Assembly: GCF_004355185.1 (NCBI RefSeq)
Contig: NZ_CP037922.1
Location: 1,302,001-1,366,000 of the forward strand
DNA length: 64,000 nucleotides
Reading direction: 5' to 3'
From: Hymenobacter radiodurans
Lineage (GTDB): Bacteria; Bacteroidota; Bacteroidia; Cytophagales; Hymenobacteraceae
The position numbers and the translations under genes are program-made. Within the stretch, counting starts at the first letter, position 1. Every line of letters starts with the position of its first letter. The notes under the pieces are model-generated. The model was not told the DNA's origin and ran no database searches. It was given only the letters and a program-made list of their open reading frames with translations. Shown here one piece after another: positions 54,595-63,395 of this stretch.

Positions 54595-57153
54595 ATGAAA
54601 CAGCTAGTACCAATTACAATGATGTGCCTGACTAGTGTCATGGCCATGGGGCAAGATCAAACCCTAACGGGACAAGTGCTGGACGTGGCGGACCGGCCGG
54701 TAGTGGGCGCTACGGTGCTGGAAAAAGGCACTAACAATGGCACCGGCACCGACGGCAGTGGCCGATTCACGCTGCGCGCTCGTTCCCAGTCGCCCACGCT
54801 GGTCATCAGCTCCATCGGATTTGCCCCCCAGGAAGTGAGTGGGGGCGCTGGCCCCATAAGCGTGCGGCTGGCCGAATCCACCACCAGCCTGGATGCCGTG
54901 CAGGTGGTCGGCTCGCGCAGTCAAAACCGGTCCGTCACCGATTCGCCTTCGCCGGTTGATATAATTGATATTCGGGAAGTGACGGCCAAAACCGGGCAGC
55001 TCGATGTAAATCAGTTGCTGCAGTTTGTGGCGCCTTCCTTCAACTCTAACCGCCAAACCGGTTCCGACGGCGCCGACCACGTCGATCCGGCGTCTTTGCG
55101 CGGCCTGGGTCCTGATCAGACGTTGGTTCTTGTGAACGGGAAGCGCCAGCATCAGTCGGCGCTGGTCAACCTGTTTGGCTCGCGCGGACGGGGCAATACC
55201 GGCACCGACTTGAACGTGATTCCGGCGGCTTCCATTCAGCGAATTGAGATTTTGCGCGATGGCGCGGCGGCCCAATACGGCTCCGACGCCATTGCCGGCG
55301 TCATCAATATTGTGCTGAAAAACAGCGTGGACGAACTGACGGTAAGCGCTAACTACGGCGCCTACGACGCGAAATACCGCTTCGACAACGAGACGTTTGA
55401 TGGTGGCAATTTCAACGTCAATGCCAACTATGGTATCGGAGTGGGGAGCAAAGGTGGTTTCGTGAATGCCACGCTCGACTACAACAAGCGCGAGCACACC
55501 CAACGCGCCGATGTACCCTCCTCGGCCGATGGCATAGCTCGGCGGCAGTACGGCGACCCGGAAGTGTCGAATGCGGCGGCTTACCTCAACGCCAAGTTTC
55601 CGCTCAGCGACAAAGCCCACATCTACACGTTTGGCGGCATGAATAAGCGCAAGGGCGACGCCTACGCCTGGACGCGCTTCCCCGACGATGACCGCAACGT
55701 GCCCGCCATTTACCCCAACGGCTTCGACCCAATTATTACCAGCGACATCATAGACGGCTCGGCGGTGGTCGGCGCGCGGGTAATGGTGGGCGAGTGGGAC
55801 CTGGATTTGAGCAATAATTTCGGCTCCAACCGTTTTGAGTACGGCCTGCGCAACACGCTCAACGCGACGTTAGGCGAGAGTTCGCCTACTAGGTTTGATG
55901 CGGGGGGCTTTCAGCTCCAGCAGAACGTCGTTGGTCTGAGCGCCACTCGCAACTACAAAACGGTGCTGCAAGGCTTTAACCTGGCCGCCGGAGCCGAGTA
56001 TCGGCGCGAGTGGTACTCACTTTTTGCCGGCGAAGAAGCCTCTTACCGCAACTATGCGCCCGGCTCCGACATAGCGGGCGGCTCCCAAGGCTTCCCCGGT
56101 TATCAGCCCAGCGACGTCATTAAGGCCAACCGCGACAATATAGGCGTGTACGTTGATGCCGAATTGAACGTGACCCAGCGCTGGCTGCTGGCCGCTGCTC
56201 TGCGCTACGAGAACTACAGCGACTTCGGCAGTACGCTCAATTACAAAGGCGCCACCCGCTACAACCTGACCGAGTTTTTGACCTTGCGGGGCACGTTCAG
56301 CACCGGCTTTCGGGCGCCTTCACTAGCGCAAATCAACTTCAACTCCACCTTCACCAACTTTATTGAGGGTCAAGCCGTGGAGGTACTGTTGGCCCGCAAC
56401 AACAGCGTCGTCACCCAGAAACTGGGCATTCCGAGCCTTAAGCAGGAAACCTCCACCAACGCTAGCGTAGGCCTAACCAGCCGGATAGGCTCGTCATTGA
56501 GCTTAACTCTGGATGGCTATTACATCAAGATAAAGGATCGGGTGGTCCTCACCAGTCAATTCTCCAACGACGACCCTGTGATTGGGGCTGATTTGCAGGC
56601 GTTGAACGTGGGACAAGCTCAGTTTTTCGCCAATGCCGCTTCCACTTCTTCGCTGGGCCTCGATGCTGTGTTGAGCCATTCACTCATCCTAACCGGCAGC
56701 CGGTTGAATTCCACGCTGGCTGCCAACTTTAACCGCTTGCGCATCGACCGGGTGACGACTTCGGGCCGACTGGCCGGGCGCGAAGATGAGTTTTTTGGTC
56801 CGCGTGAACAGGCCTTTGTGAAGGCTTCCGCGCCACCCTCCAAGATCAACCTCACGTTTGATTATCAGCTCGGCCGCTTTGGAGCGCTACTGCGCTTTGT
56901 GCGCTTCGCCGAGATTGAGCTGATTGGGTACGATGATAATCCGCAGGTGTATAAGCCCCGCACCACCACCGACCTCTCGCTCAGCTACGCCCTCACCGAC
57001 CACTTGCAGCTCTCAGTGGGCAGCTCCAACCTGTTTGATGTATACCCCAACCGCTTCGACCCACAGCTCACCGAAACCGGTGGCGCCTGGGACCCAGTGC
57101 AGATGGGTTCGAACGGCCGGTTTTACTTTGCTAAATTGCAGGCCCGTTTCTAA
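54595..57153 (+). CDS. TonB-dependent outer membrane receptor
   Basis: An 852-residue outer membrane receptor. Signal peptide MKQLVPITMMCLTSVMAMG, CarboxypepD_reg-like domain (LTGQVLDVADRPVVGATVLEKGTNNGTGTDGSGRF, residues about 23-105), plug (SPVDIIDIREVTAKTGQLDVNQLLQFVAPSFN, residues about 118-240), then the barrel with TonB-receptor turns (NGKRQHQSALVN, RGFRAPSLAQINFNSTF, TTDLSLSYALTDHLQLSVGSSNLFDVYPN). The ligand is unknown; RGTFSTGFRAPSLAQ and the NLFD near the end resemble siderophore/cobalamin-type receptors more than SusC. No SusD follows. C6 and G6 words at 54824 and 55902. A REP-like hairpin follows. Confidence 0.92.
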   Translation: MKQLVPITMMCLTSVMAMGQDQTLTGQVLDVADRPVVGATVLEKGTNNGTGTDGSGRFTLRARSQSPTLVISSIGFAPQEVSGGAGPISVRLAESTTSLDAVQVVGSRSQNRSVTDSPSPVDIIDIREVTAKTGQLDVNQLLQFVAPSFNSNRQTGSDGADHVDPASLRGLGPDQTLVLVNGKRQHQSALVNLFGSRGRGNTGTDLNVIPAASIQRIEILRDGAAAQYGSDAIAGVINIVLKNSVDELTVSANYGAYDAKYRFDNETFDGGNFNVNANYGIGVGSKGGFVNATLDYNKREHTQRADVPSSADGIARRQYGDPEVSNAAAYLNAKFPLSDKAHIYTFGGMNKRKGDAYAWTRFPDDDRNVPAIYPNGFDPIITSDIIDGSAVVGARVMVGEWDLDLSNNFGSNRFEYGLRNTLNATLGESSPTRFDAGGFQLQQNVVGLSATRNYKTVLQGFNLAAGAEYRREWYSLFAGEEASYRNYAPGSDIAGGSQGFPGYQPSDVIKANRDNIGVYVDAELNVTQRWLLAAALRYENYSDFGSTLNYKGATRYNLTEFLTLRGTFSTGFRAPSLAQINFNSTFTNFIEGQAVEVLLARNNSVVTQKLGIPSLKQETSTNASVGLTSRIGSSLSLTLDGYYIKIKDRVVLTSQFSNDDPVIGADLQALNVGQAQFFANAASTSSLGLDAVLSHSLILTGSRLNSTLAANFNRLRIDRVTTSGRLAGREDEFFGPREQAFVKASAPPSKINLTFDYQLGRFGALLRFVRFAEIELIGYDDNPQVYKPRTTTDLSLSYALTDHLQLSVGSSNLFDVYPNRFDPQLTETGGAWDPVQMGSNGRFYFAKLQARF

Positions 57154-57176
57154 GCAGGTGCCAGCCAATAATCATC

Positions 57177-57257
57177 TGTCATCCTACGAAGGAAGGACCT
57201 TGCCCAGTTGGAACACCTCATTCCGGCTGGACAAGGTCCTTCCTTCGTAGGATGACA
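57177..57257. repeat. REP-like inverted repeat with 26-bp perfect arms
   Basis: 57177-57202 (TGTCATCCTACGAAGGAAGG...) and 57232-57257 are perfect complements with a 29-bp loop, between the TonB receptor and hslV. The TCATCCT..GAAGGAAGGACCTT core recalls a hairpin family I associate with Hymenobacter genomes; a terminator role for the receptor is also possible but there is no clear T-run. Confidence 0.8.
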
Positions 57258-57299
57258 AGTATTTTCTGACAGCTGCCAATTACTAATTCTCACCTAAGC

Positions 57300-57836
57300 A
57301 TGAAAATAAGATCAACTACTGTCCTGGGAGTGCGCCACAACGGGCAGATTGCCGTGGGCGCTGATGGCCAGGCTACCATGGACAAGCACGTGGCCAAGAG
57401 CAACGTGCGTAAAATTCGTAAGCTGCACGATGGCAAAGTAGTAACCGGGTTTGCCGGCTCCACGGCTGATGCCTTTATGCTGCTCGATAAGTTTGAAGAG
57501 AAGCTAGGCAGCTATAATGGTCAGTTGCGTCGCGCTGCTATTGAACTCGCCAAAGAGTGGCGCAAAGATCAGTATTTGCGCAAGTTGGAGGCTATGATGG
57601 TGGTAGCCGACAAAGACGAGCTACTCATCATTGCTGGTACTGGCGACGTACTTGAGCCTGATTTCGACGTCGCGGCCATCGGTTCAGGCGCCATGTATGC
57701 CCAAGCCGCTGCGCTGGCTCTGAAGAAGCACGCCCCTCACCTTACGGCCCGCCAGATGGTAGAAGATGCCCTGCACATTGCAGCAGATATCTGCATCTAC
57801 ACCAACCACAACCTCATGATTGAGGAGCTTAAGTAA
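57300..57836 (+). CDS. hslV: ATP-dependent protease proteolytic subunit HslV
   Basis: N-terminal threonine peptidase of the HslUV proteasome-like protease. A 178-residue protein beginning MKIRSTTVLGVRHNGQIAVGADGQATMDKHVAKSNVRKIRKLHDGKVVTGFAGSTADAFMLLDKFE. Cleavage of the MKIRS propeptide would expose Thr6 as the nucleophile; Lys and Ser residues around the GFAGSTADAF loop complete the site. The ATPase HslU is not in this window, so the pair may be separated. It precedes the deoxyhypusine-synthase-like gene (135 bp). Confidence 0.96.
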   Translation: MKIRSTTVLGVRHNGQIAVGADGQATMDKHVAKSNVRKIRKLHDGKVVTGFAGSTADAFMLLDKFEEKLGSYNGQLRRAAIELAKEWRKDQYLRKLEAMMVVADKDELLIIAGTGDVLEPDFDVAAIGSGAMYAQAAALALKKHAPHLTARQMVEDALHIAADICIYTNHNLMIEELK

Positions 57837-57971
57837 AGCTGCTTTTGTAAGCAACCCAGGTCGGATTGAGCGCTGCTAATAATCTTTACTAAGCAGGGCT
57901 CGTAATGAACGATTCTGAACTGCTGATTGATTGTACACCGCACACCCACTATTACACTGAACGACGATTCG

Positions 57972-58943
57972 ATGAACGTAACGAACTTCCTCAAGCACCA
58001 CTACCGCCACTTCAACGCTGCTGCACTGATTGATGCCGCTGAAGGCTACAACAAGCACCTCGCGGAAGGTGGTAAAATGATGATCACGCTGGCTGGCGCG
58101 ATGAGCACGGCCGAAATGGGCATCCAACTGGCCGAGTTGATTCGCCAGGACAAGGTGCAAATCATCAGCTGCACCGGTGCCAACCTGGAAGAGGATATCT
58201 TCAACTTGGTAGCCCACGACTTTTACGAGCGGGTGCCTAATTACCGTGACCTAACGCCCGCCGACGAGCAGGCCTTGCTGGAGCGTCACATGAACCGCGT
58301 AACCGACACTTGCATTCCGGAAGAAGAGGCGATGCGCCGCCTCGAGCACTCAGTGCTGAAGTTCTGGGAGCAGGCCGACAAGGCTGGTGAGCGGTACTTC
58401 CCTCATGAGTTTTTCTACCAAATCCTGAAGTCGGGCGAGCTGGAGCAGTACTACCAGATTGACCCCAAAGACTCCTGGATGCTGGCCGCCGCCGAGAAAA
58501 ACCTGCCGATCATCTGCCCCGGTTGGGAAGATTCTACACTGGGCAACATTTTCGCGGGCCACGTTATTTCGGGCGATGTAAAGAATGTACACACCGTGCG
58601 TACGGGCATCGAGTACATGATTTATCTGGCCGAATGGTACACTAAGCAGGCTACCGAGGAAAGCAAAGTAGGTTTCTTCCAGATTGGCGGCGGTATTGCC
58701 GGCGACTTCCCGATTTGCGTAGTGCCGATGCTGCACCAAGACCTAGGCCGCACCAGCGTGCCGCTGTGGGGCTATTTCTGCCAAATCTCGGACTCTACTA
58801 CCTCGTACGGTTCGTACTCCGGTGCTGTGCCCAACGAGAAAATCACTTGGGGCAAACTGGGCCAGGACACGCCTAAGTTTATTATCGAGTCGGATGCTAC
58901 GATTGTAGCGCCGCTGGTGTTTGCTATGGTGCTGGGGCAATAA
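57972..58943 (+). CDS. Deoxyhypusine synthase family protein
   Basis: A 323-residue protein of the deoxyhypusine synthase fold, known in eukaryotes for making hypusine from spermidine on eIF5A. Visible conserved pieces: TGANLEEDIFN (NAD-binding), ICPGWEDSTLGNIF, VGFFQIGGGIAGDF, and the C-terminal SYGSYSGAVPNEKITWGKLGQDT with the catalytic Lys295 in WGK. Bacterial members exist but bacterial EF-P carries no hypusine of this type, so the role is probably different: homospermidine synthesis or another polyamine transfer. Start ATG 57972 (MNVTNFLKHHYRHF) opens the conserved fold; the frame from 57927 has no support. Terminator follows. Confidence 0.9.
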   Translation: MNVTNFLKHHYRHFNAAALIDAAEGYNKHLAEGGKMMITLAGAMSTAEMGIQLAELIRQDKVQIISCTGANLEEDIFNLVAHDFYERVPNYRDLTPADEQALLERHMNRVTDTCIPEEEAMRRLEHSVLKFWEQADKAGERYFPHEFFYQILKSGELEQYYQIDPKDSWMLAAAEKNLPIICPGWEDSTLGNIFAGHVISGDVKNVHTVRTGIEYMIYLAEWYTKQATEESKVGFFQIGGGIAGDFPICVVPMLHQDLGRTSVPLWGYFCQISDSTTSYGSYSGAVPNEKITWGKLGQDTPKFIIESDATIVAPLVFAMVLGQ

Positions 58944-58963
58944 GTTGCAGTAGCCTTTAAAAG

Positions 58964-58998
58964 AAAAGCCCCCCACTGGATTCAGTGGGGGCTTTTTT
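58964..58998. terminator. Terminator after the deoxyhypusine-synthase-like gene, unequal arms
   Basis: AAAAGCCCCCCACTG pairs with CAGTGGGGGCTTTTTT around GATT, but the left arm has six C (58969-58974) and the right five G (58987-58991). A sixth G would make the arms equal, like the coding G5 sites. Confidence 0.85.
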
Positions 58999-59021
58999 GT
59001 GCCTTGATGATAACCCCAGCT

Positions 59022-59909
59022 TTAGCGGGTCTGTGGTGTAGCAGCCGGCTTAGCGGCGCTAGCTTGCTTTTGCATTTCCTGCTTCATGGCCTCTTTAAAC
59101 GTAGACCAATTCAGGGCATAAGTGAGAGACACCATAACTATGACGCAGGTCAGATAGCCCAGCAAATAAGTCATGAAGCCGCGCCAGAGGCGGCCAGCTA
59201 AGCTCATGCCAGTGTGGGCCAGCAAGCTGCCGTAGGCCCAAGTGGCGTATCCAAAGACTGGCAGCATGAACACTAGGCTGACCGTGCCAATTTGGGCCGT
59301 GCCGCTGTATGCGTATAGAACTGGCAGGTACAGCACGGCAAAAAAGTTCATGATGGCCGTGATGAACGCCACAATGATGAGGCACTCGGCGTAATTGTAG
59401 CCGCCACGCCGCAAAAACCAACGCGCAAACAGTGCCCACACTGGCACCATGGCTATGTAGCACCAACTCAGGTACTTCATCATGAAGCCAGTGGATGCCT
59501 GCTGCATCTGCCACACGGCATCTGGGATGGAAGGGTCTTTAGGCGGCAACATCTGGATGTGCAGCACCGACGACACCAAAGCATAAAAGCTGGTCACGAT
59601 TAGCAGCAGCGACAGCGGCCGAAAATGGTCGACGCGCTTGCCGGCCAAGTAGGCCCGAATGGTGGGGCCAGGCCGCGAGATCATTGTTTTGAGGGTGAAT
59701 AAAATGCCCTTATCCACATGCCAGATAGAGTGGGGAATGTCGTGGAGCATGTCGGCCATCGTGAGGCGATGGGTGTGATGGGCGTCTTGCCCGCAGCGGC
59801 CACAGAAGCGGTCGGGCACCTCATGGCCACAGTTGAGGCAAGCCATTGCGTGGTGATGCGTAGCACTCAGTGTATCTGAAGCTGAACTGGCAGTAAGCGT
59901 AGAGTGCAT
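59022..59909 (-). CDS. DUF3667 domain-containing membrane protein
   Basis: A 295-residue protein. N-terminal zinc-ribbon-like CLNCGHEVPDRFCGRCGQ (two CxxC), then a conserved DUF3667 stretch (RLTMADMLHDIPHSIWHVDKGILFTLKTMISRPGPTIRAYLAGKRVDHFRPLSLLLIVTSFYALVSSVL) and about four hydrophobic helices. The family is common in Bacteroidota and uncharacterised. It ends with a polar Ala/Gln-rich tail. Leader 59910-60042 is shared with the divergent AraC regulator. Confidence 0.9.
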   Translation of the reverse strand: MHSTLTASSASDTLSATHHHAMACLNCGHEVPDRFCGRCGQDAHHTHRLTMADMLHDIPHSIWHVDKGILFTLKTMISRPGPTIRAYLAGKRVDHFRPLSLLLIVTSFYALVSSVLHIQMLPPKDPSIPDAVWQMQQASTGFMMKYLSWCYIAMVPVWALFARWFLRRGGYNYAECLIIVAFITAIMNFFAVLYLPVLYAYSGTAQIGTVSLVFMLPVFGYATWAYGSLLAHTGMSLAGRLWRGFMTYLLGYLTCVIVMVSLTYALNWSTFKEAMKQEMQKQASAAKPAATPQTR

Positions 59910-60042
59910 AGACGAAGTGTATGTAACTTGGAATAAGTAATATCTGAAACAAAAGATATGTAGTTCACCGCAGAATCCCCACTTTTTTTAGGTTGATTTG
60001 TTGCGTAAGTGTATCGCCACTTCTGCTACTTATTCTGATTGT

Positions 60043-60462
60043 ATGGCCTCCACACCCATTCCCAGGAAAATTCTGGCTCGCCAGCACGAAATAACGGCTG
60101 ATTTTCTGCGCCTAATTGACGTGCACATAGCCGATGTAGCGGCAGGGAGGGTCACGGAAATGCTTGAAATTCGGGACTTTGCCGATCAGCTGCACATTCA
60201 TCCTACGCACCTGAGCAATACCATTAAGCTAACCACGGGCCACTCGCCCTGCTACTACTTTGAGGCACGCATTATGGATATAGCCCGGCAGCAACTCACG
60301 GATTCCAACCGGTCCGTAGCCGATATAGCCACTGGGCTCACCTTCGACCCTTCCAATTTTACCAAGTTCTTTAAGCGCTTTGCGGGCTGCACGCCCAAGC
60401 AGTACCGCGAGCAACAGTGGGCAACTCAGCGAGCAGCAAAAACGGAAACTGTCACCATTTAA
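60043..60462 (+). CDS. Short AraC-type transcriptional regulator
   Basis: A 139-residue DNA-binding protein made of little more than the AraC double helix-turn-helix: RVTEMLEIRDFADQLHIHPTHLSNTIKLTTGHSPCYYFEARIMDIARQQLTDSNRSVADIATGLTFDPSNFTKFFKRFAGCTPKQYREQQW. The usual N-terminal ligand domain is missing, so it may respond indirectly or to concentration. It lies 71 bp before the SDR on the same strand and may regulate it. Start ATG 60043 (MASTPIPRK). The upstream start at 59998 (TTG) is unlikely. Confidence 0.9.
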   Translation: MASTPIPRKILARQHEITADFLRLIDVHIADVAAGRVTEMLEIRDFADQLHIHPTHLSNTIKLTTGHSPCYYFEARIMDIARQQLTDSNRSVADIATGLTFDPSNFTKFFKRFAGCTPKQYREQQWATQRAAKTETVTI

Positions 60463-60533
60463 ACTGAAGCTGTCACCATACTTTAGGGTATTCGTCGGGC
60501 CACCTTTGTGCTATCAACTTAACACTGAAAGTT

Positions 60534-61295
60534 ATGAGCACAAACAAGATAGCCCTCGTTACGGGTGGCAGCCGGGGCCTCGGCCGCAATAGCGCCCTCC
60601 AACTCGCCCAAGCCGGCCACGACCTCATTATCACCTACCGCAGCAAAGAAACAGAGGCCAAACAAGTTGTGACCCGAATAGAAGCCTTGGGTCGTAAGGC
60701 CGTAGCTCTGCAACTCGACACCAGCATCACGGCCTCGTTTCCAGCGTTTGCGGCCACTGTAACCCAGCACCTGCAGCAGCACTGGAACCGCAGTACTTTC
60801 GATTTTCTCATCAACAACGCCGGTATCGACGCCTCCTCGCCCTTCGCCGAAACGACCGAGGAAGACTTCGATAACCTGCTGAATGTGCACTTCAAGGGGG
60901 TGTATTTTCTGACGCAGAAGCTCCTGCCCCTGCTGGCCGATGGCGGCGGCATTGTGAATTTCTCGACTGGCTTGGCGCGCTTCACCACGCCGGGCTACGC
61001 GGCTTATGCCTCCATGAAAGGCGCCGTGGAAACGCTGACAAAGTACATGGCAAAAGAGCTGGGCGGCCGCGGCATTCGCGCCAATATTGTGGCACCTGGT
61101 ATCATCAAAACTGACTTTACGGCTAAAGTTCGGGAGGCGCATCCGCAGCTAGAGCAGTATATGGCGGGCAATACCGCCCTAGGCCGTATCGGTGAGCCCG
61201 ATGATATTGGCAGCGTAGTCGCCTTCCTGTGTTCCGACGCGGCGCGCTGGGTAAACGCACAACGCATAGAAGCTTCTGGTGGCTATTCATTGTAA
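60534..61295 (+). CDS. SDR family oxidoreductase
   Basis: A 253-residue classical short-chain dehydrogenase/reductase. Cofactor motif TGGSRGLGRN (residues 10-19), NNAGI, and the catalytic region with STGLARFTTPGYAAYASMKG (Ser and the YxxxK motif Y-A-S-M-K). The end (GRIGEPDDIGSVVAFLCSDAARWVNAQRIEASGGYSL) is typical of classical SDRs. Substrate unknown, often a ketone or 3-oxoacyl group. Sits downstream of the AraC-type regulator; a bidirectional terminator follows. Confidence 0.92.
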   Translation: MSTNKIALVTGGSRGLGRNSALQLAQAGHDLIITYRSKETEAKQVVTRIEALGRKAVALQLDTSITASFPAFAATVTQHLQQHWNRSTFDFLINNAGIDASSPFAETTEEDFDNLLNVHFKGVYFLTQKLLPLLADGGGIVNFSTGLARFTTPGYAAYASMKGAVETLTKYMAKELGGRGIRANIVAPGIIKTDFTAKVREAHPQLEQYMAGNTALGRIGEPDDIGSVVAFLCSDAARWVNAQRIEASGGYSL

Positions 61296-61311
61296 GCCAT
61301 TGAAAATGCAT

Positions 61312-61346
61312 AAAAAAGCCCCCAGAATACTTCTGGGGGCTTTTTT
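61312..61346. terminator. Bidirectional terminator
   Basis: Perfect 16-bp arms (AAAAAAGCCCCCAGAA, 61312-61327, and its complement 61331-61346) around a 3-base loop, between the convergent SDR and OmpA genes. Both arms have five C or G here. Confidence 0.9.
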
Positions 61347-61364
61347 ATGTGACCTAAGGTCAAT

Positions 61365-62747
61365 TTACTTTTTGGTCACGCGCACATCTACGCGCCGGTT
61401 CTGAGCGCGGCCTTCAGGAGTGTCGTTTGAGGCTATAGGGTGCTCCTGCCCGTAGCCTTCGGCGGCTACGCGGCCGGCCTCAATGCCGTTATCCATCATC
61501 GCTTTGCGGGCGGCGTTGGCACGGTCGGCGCTGAGCGTTAGGTTCATATCGGCTTTGCCCTTATTATCCGTGTAGCCACCTAGCTTGATGGCTGCATTGG
61601 GGAAAGCTTTCAGAATAGCTGCTGCATTTTTCAGCTGCGCCTGCGACTCAGCCGTGAGTGCAGACTTGCCCGTGGTGAAGTACACGCGGTCCAAGCTCAA
61701 CCAACCCTGCGTTTTGTCATCGCTCACGGTTTGGTTTGGGTCGTTCAGGAAATTATACAACCGGGCTTCAAACGAGTTGCTGCCCACGTTTAGCACCGTG
61801 CCATCGGGTAGCTTAATGTCGGTGTTGGCACCGGTATCGTAGATGTAGTTGCCGCTGGCCTCGTCATAGCGACCGGTAGGGGCCGCGATGGGGGCAGCAG
61901 CTACGGCAGCTGTGTCGGTCGTCATTTCGGTTGTGGCTGGCGCGGTGGCTTCGGGCTCTTTATCGCAGCCGCGCACGAAGAAAAACGCCGCTGCAAGAGC
62001 CAGAAGGCCCAACAGTATCCAAGGCCACCGGCTCGGCGAATCGGCGACGGCTTCCACGTCGCGGGCGGTGTTGCGGACCGCGTCGCCGGTGCGGTTGGCG
62101 GCCGCCGAAACGGTATTACCAAAGGTATTGGTAGCCGCGCTGGCGGCGCTGCCTACGCTGGCCGCTGCTCCACCCAGACCCAGACCGGAGAGCATGCCGC
62201 CGATGTTGCCGGGCAGGCTGCCCAAAGCACCCATTATGCTGCCGCGCTGGCTGCTCAAGTAAGTTCCAAAGCCGTTGGAGTCTAAGTTGTTATCGGCCGC
62301 ATGCTTGCCCAGCAAGCCCAAAATCACTGGCGTAGCCATACCCATCAGGCTGCTCGTGGTAGATGTGCGCACGCCGGCCTGCTGACTGATGCCATCTACG
62401 GCGGAGGTATAATTGCTGCCAAATACGGAGCGCAGCATTTCGGCTCCCTTATTTAGTAGGCTGCCATCGGTGGCGGGTGCGGTGGTGCTGGTGCTGCTAG
62501 TGCCGCCTACCAAACTGCCCAGATTACCTAGAATGCCGCTGCTGTGCGCTTGGCGGGATAGGTCGAATAATTCGGTGTTACCCCCAGGCTGTTGGGAGCG
62601 AGCAAATAATCCGCCTAATACCAAGGGAATTATGCTTTTCAAGGCTGTGCCAATACTACTTTCGTTTTCGCCCAGCGCGTTGCTGGTTTGGCGTACGGTG
62701 TCGCCACTGAAGTAGCTCTGAACAAGCTCTAATAAATTCTGGCTCAT
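61365..62747 (-). CDS. DUF937 and OmpA-domain fusion protein
   Basis: A 460-residue protein with an N-terminal DUF937 domain (residues about 1-190: MSQNLLELVQSYFSGDTVRQTSNALGENESSIGTALKSIIPLVLGGLF), a Gly/Ala/Ser-rich linker, one membrane helix (about residues 240-261, WPWILLGLLALAAAFFFVRGC), a Thr/Ala-rich spacer and a C-terminal OmpA peptidoglycan-binding domain (KSALTAESQAQLKNAAAILKAFPNAAIKLGGYTDNKGKADMNLTLSADRANAARKAM, GYGQEHPIASNDTPEGRAQNRRVDV). It probably links an inner-membrane anchored protein to the cell wall. DUF937 function is unknown. Its upstream terminator belongs to the next gene. Confidence 0.9.
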   Translation of the reverse strand: MSQNLLELVQSYFSGDTVRQTSNALGENESSIGTALKSIIPLVLGGLFARSQQPGGNTELFDLSRQAHSSGILGNLGSLVGGTSSTSTTAPATDGSLLNKGAEMLRSVFGSNYTSAVDGISQQAGVRTSTTSSLMGMATPVILGLLGKHAADNNLDSNGFGTYLSSQRGSIMGALGSLPGNIGGMLSGLGLGGAAASVGSAASAATNTFGNTVSAAANRTGDAVRNTARDVEAVADSPSRWPWILLGLLALAAAFFFVRGCDKEPEATAPATTEMTTDTAAVAAAPIAAPTGRYDEASGNYIYDTGANTDIKLPDGTVLNVGSNSFEARLYNFLNDPNQTVSDDKTQGWLSLDRVYFTTGKSALTAESQAQLKNAAAILKAFPNAAIKLGGYTDNKGKADMNLTLSADRANAARKAMMDNGIEAGRVAAEGYGQEHPIASNDTPEGRAQNRRVDVRVTKK

Positions 62748-62877
62748 AGGGTTTTGGCATTTAGTGAAGAGATATATCAATATACGAATCCTTTCCACTT
62801 AAGGGCGTTTTTATAGATATTTTAATCTTAAGTAGAACTTATTTCTGACGAGATGATGACTATAGAATTGGCGCACG

Positions 62878-62923
62878 GCACAAAAAAGCCCCCCAGTCAT
62901 ATGGCTGGGGGGCTTTTTTGTGC
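62878..62923 (-). terminator. Terminator of the small membrane protein gene
   Basis: 19-bp perfect arms (62878-62896 and 62905-62923, GCACAAAAAAGCCCCCCAG) with equal C6/G6 tracts and T-runs, 11 bp past the stop at 62934. Bidirectional by structure. Confidence 0.9.
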
Positions 62924-62933
62924 TTGAAGAAAT

Positions 62934-63395
62934 CTAGAATCGGAACAGCGGACGCTCAGGATTCCAGATGCCCCACGGAATCATGAGCAGCACCAATACC
63001 AGCGCCACAGCAAACCAAATAAAGGCTTTTTTGTGCTTGGAGACGGGGTTGATAGCTTTCTTGGAGAGCGAGCGGCCCACCTGTGCAATGATAACGGCGA
63101 GAATCATAGTCGCGATATGCTCCACACCCCAGAAGCGCAGTTCGGGATTTTTCATGGCGGCGCCCATGCTTTGGGTGGCTGCCTTTGCTACCGGGCTCAG
63201 CCCGAAATACAGAATCAGGCCCAGCAGCAGTTGCAGATGCATGGAGCCCACAAAGGCGGCTGCCATGCCATTGTCGGCACCGAGATAAGGACGACGATTT
63301 TGCCAACCTACGAAGGCGCGGTACAACGCAATCAGCCCAAAAATAACCACCAGCCAGCGCGACCAGGAGTGCAGCGCAAGTACGATATCATACAT
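62934..63395 (-). CDS. Small uncharacterised membrane protein (cytochrome b-like layout)
   Basis: A roughly 153-residue membrane protein, start MYDIVLALHSWSRWLVVIFGLIALYRAFVGW, with four hydrophobic helices (last: AFIWFAVALVLVLLMIPWGIW) and conserved His in helix 1 (HSWSRW), in the loop before helix 2 (GSMHLQLLLGLILYFG) and in helix 3 (WGVEHIATMILAVIIAQVG). The His pattern recalls small b-type cytochromes, but there is no firm family match. A G6 word lies 58 bp upstream (63453-63458). Start ATG 63395; 63461 is possible. Confidence 0.7.
   Translation of the reverse strand: MYDIVLALHSWSRWLVVIFGLIALYRAFVGWQNRRPYLGADNGMAAAFVGSMHLQLLLGLILYFGLSPVAKAATQSMGAAMKNPELRFWGVEHIATMILAVIIAQVGRSLSKKAINPVSKHKKAFIWFAVALVLVLLMIPWGIWNPERPLFRF

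Noticed and set aside
54664..55620. A 318-codon open frame on the minus strand opposite the second TonB receptor
   Set aside because: It lies wholly inside a clear receptor gene, has Arg/His-rich composition typical of antisense GC-rich frames and shows no family features.
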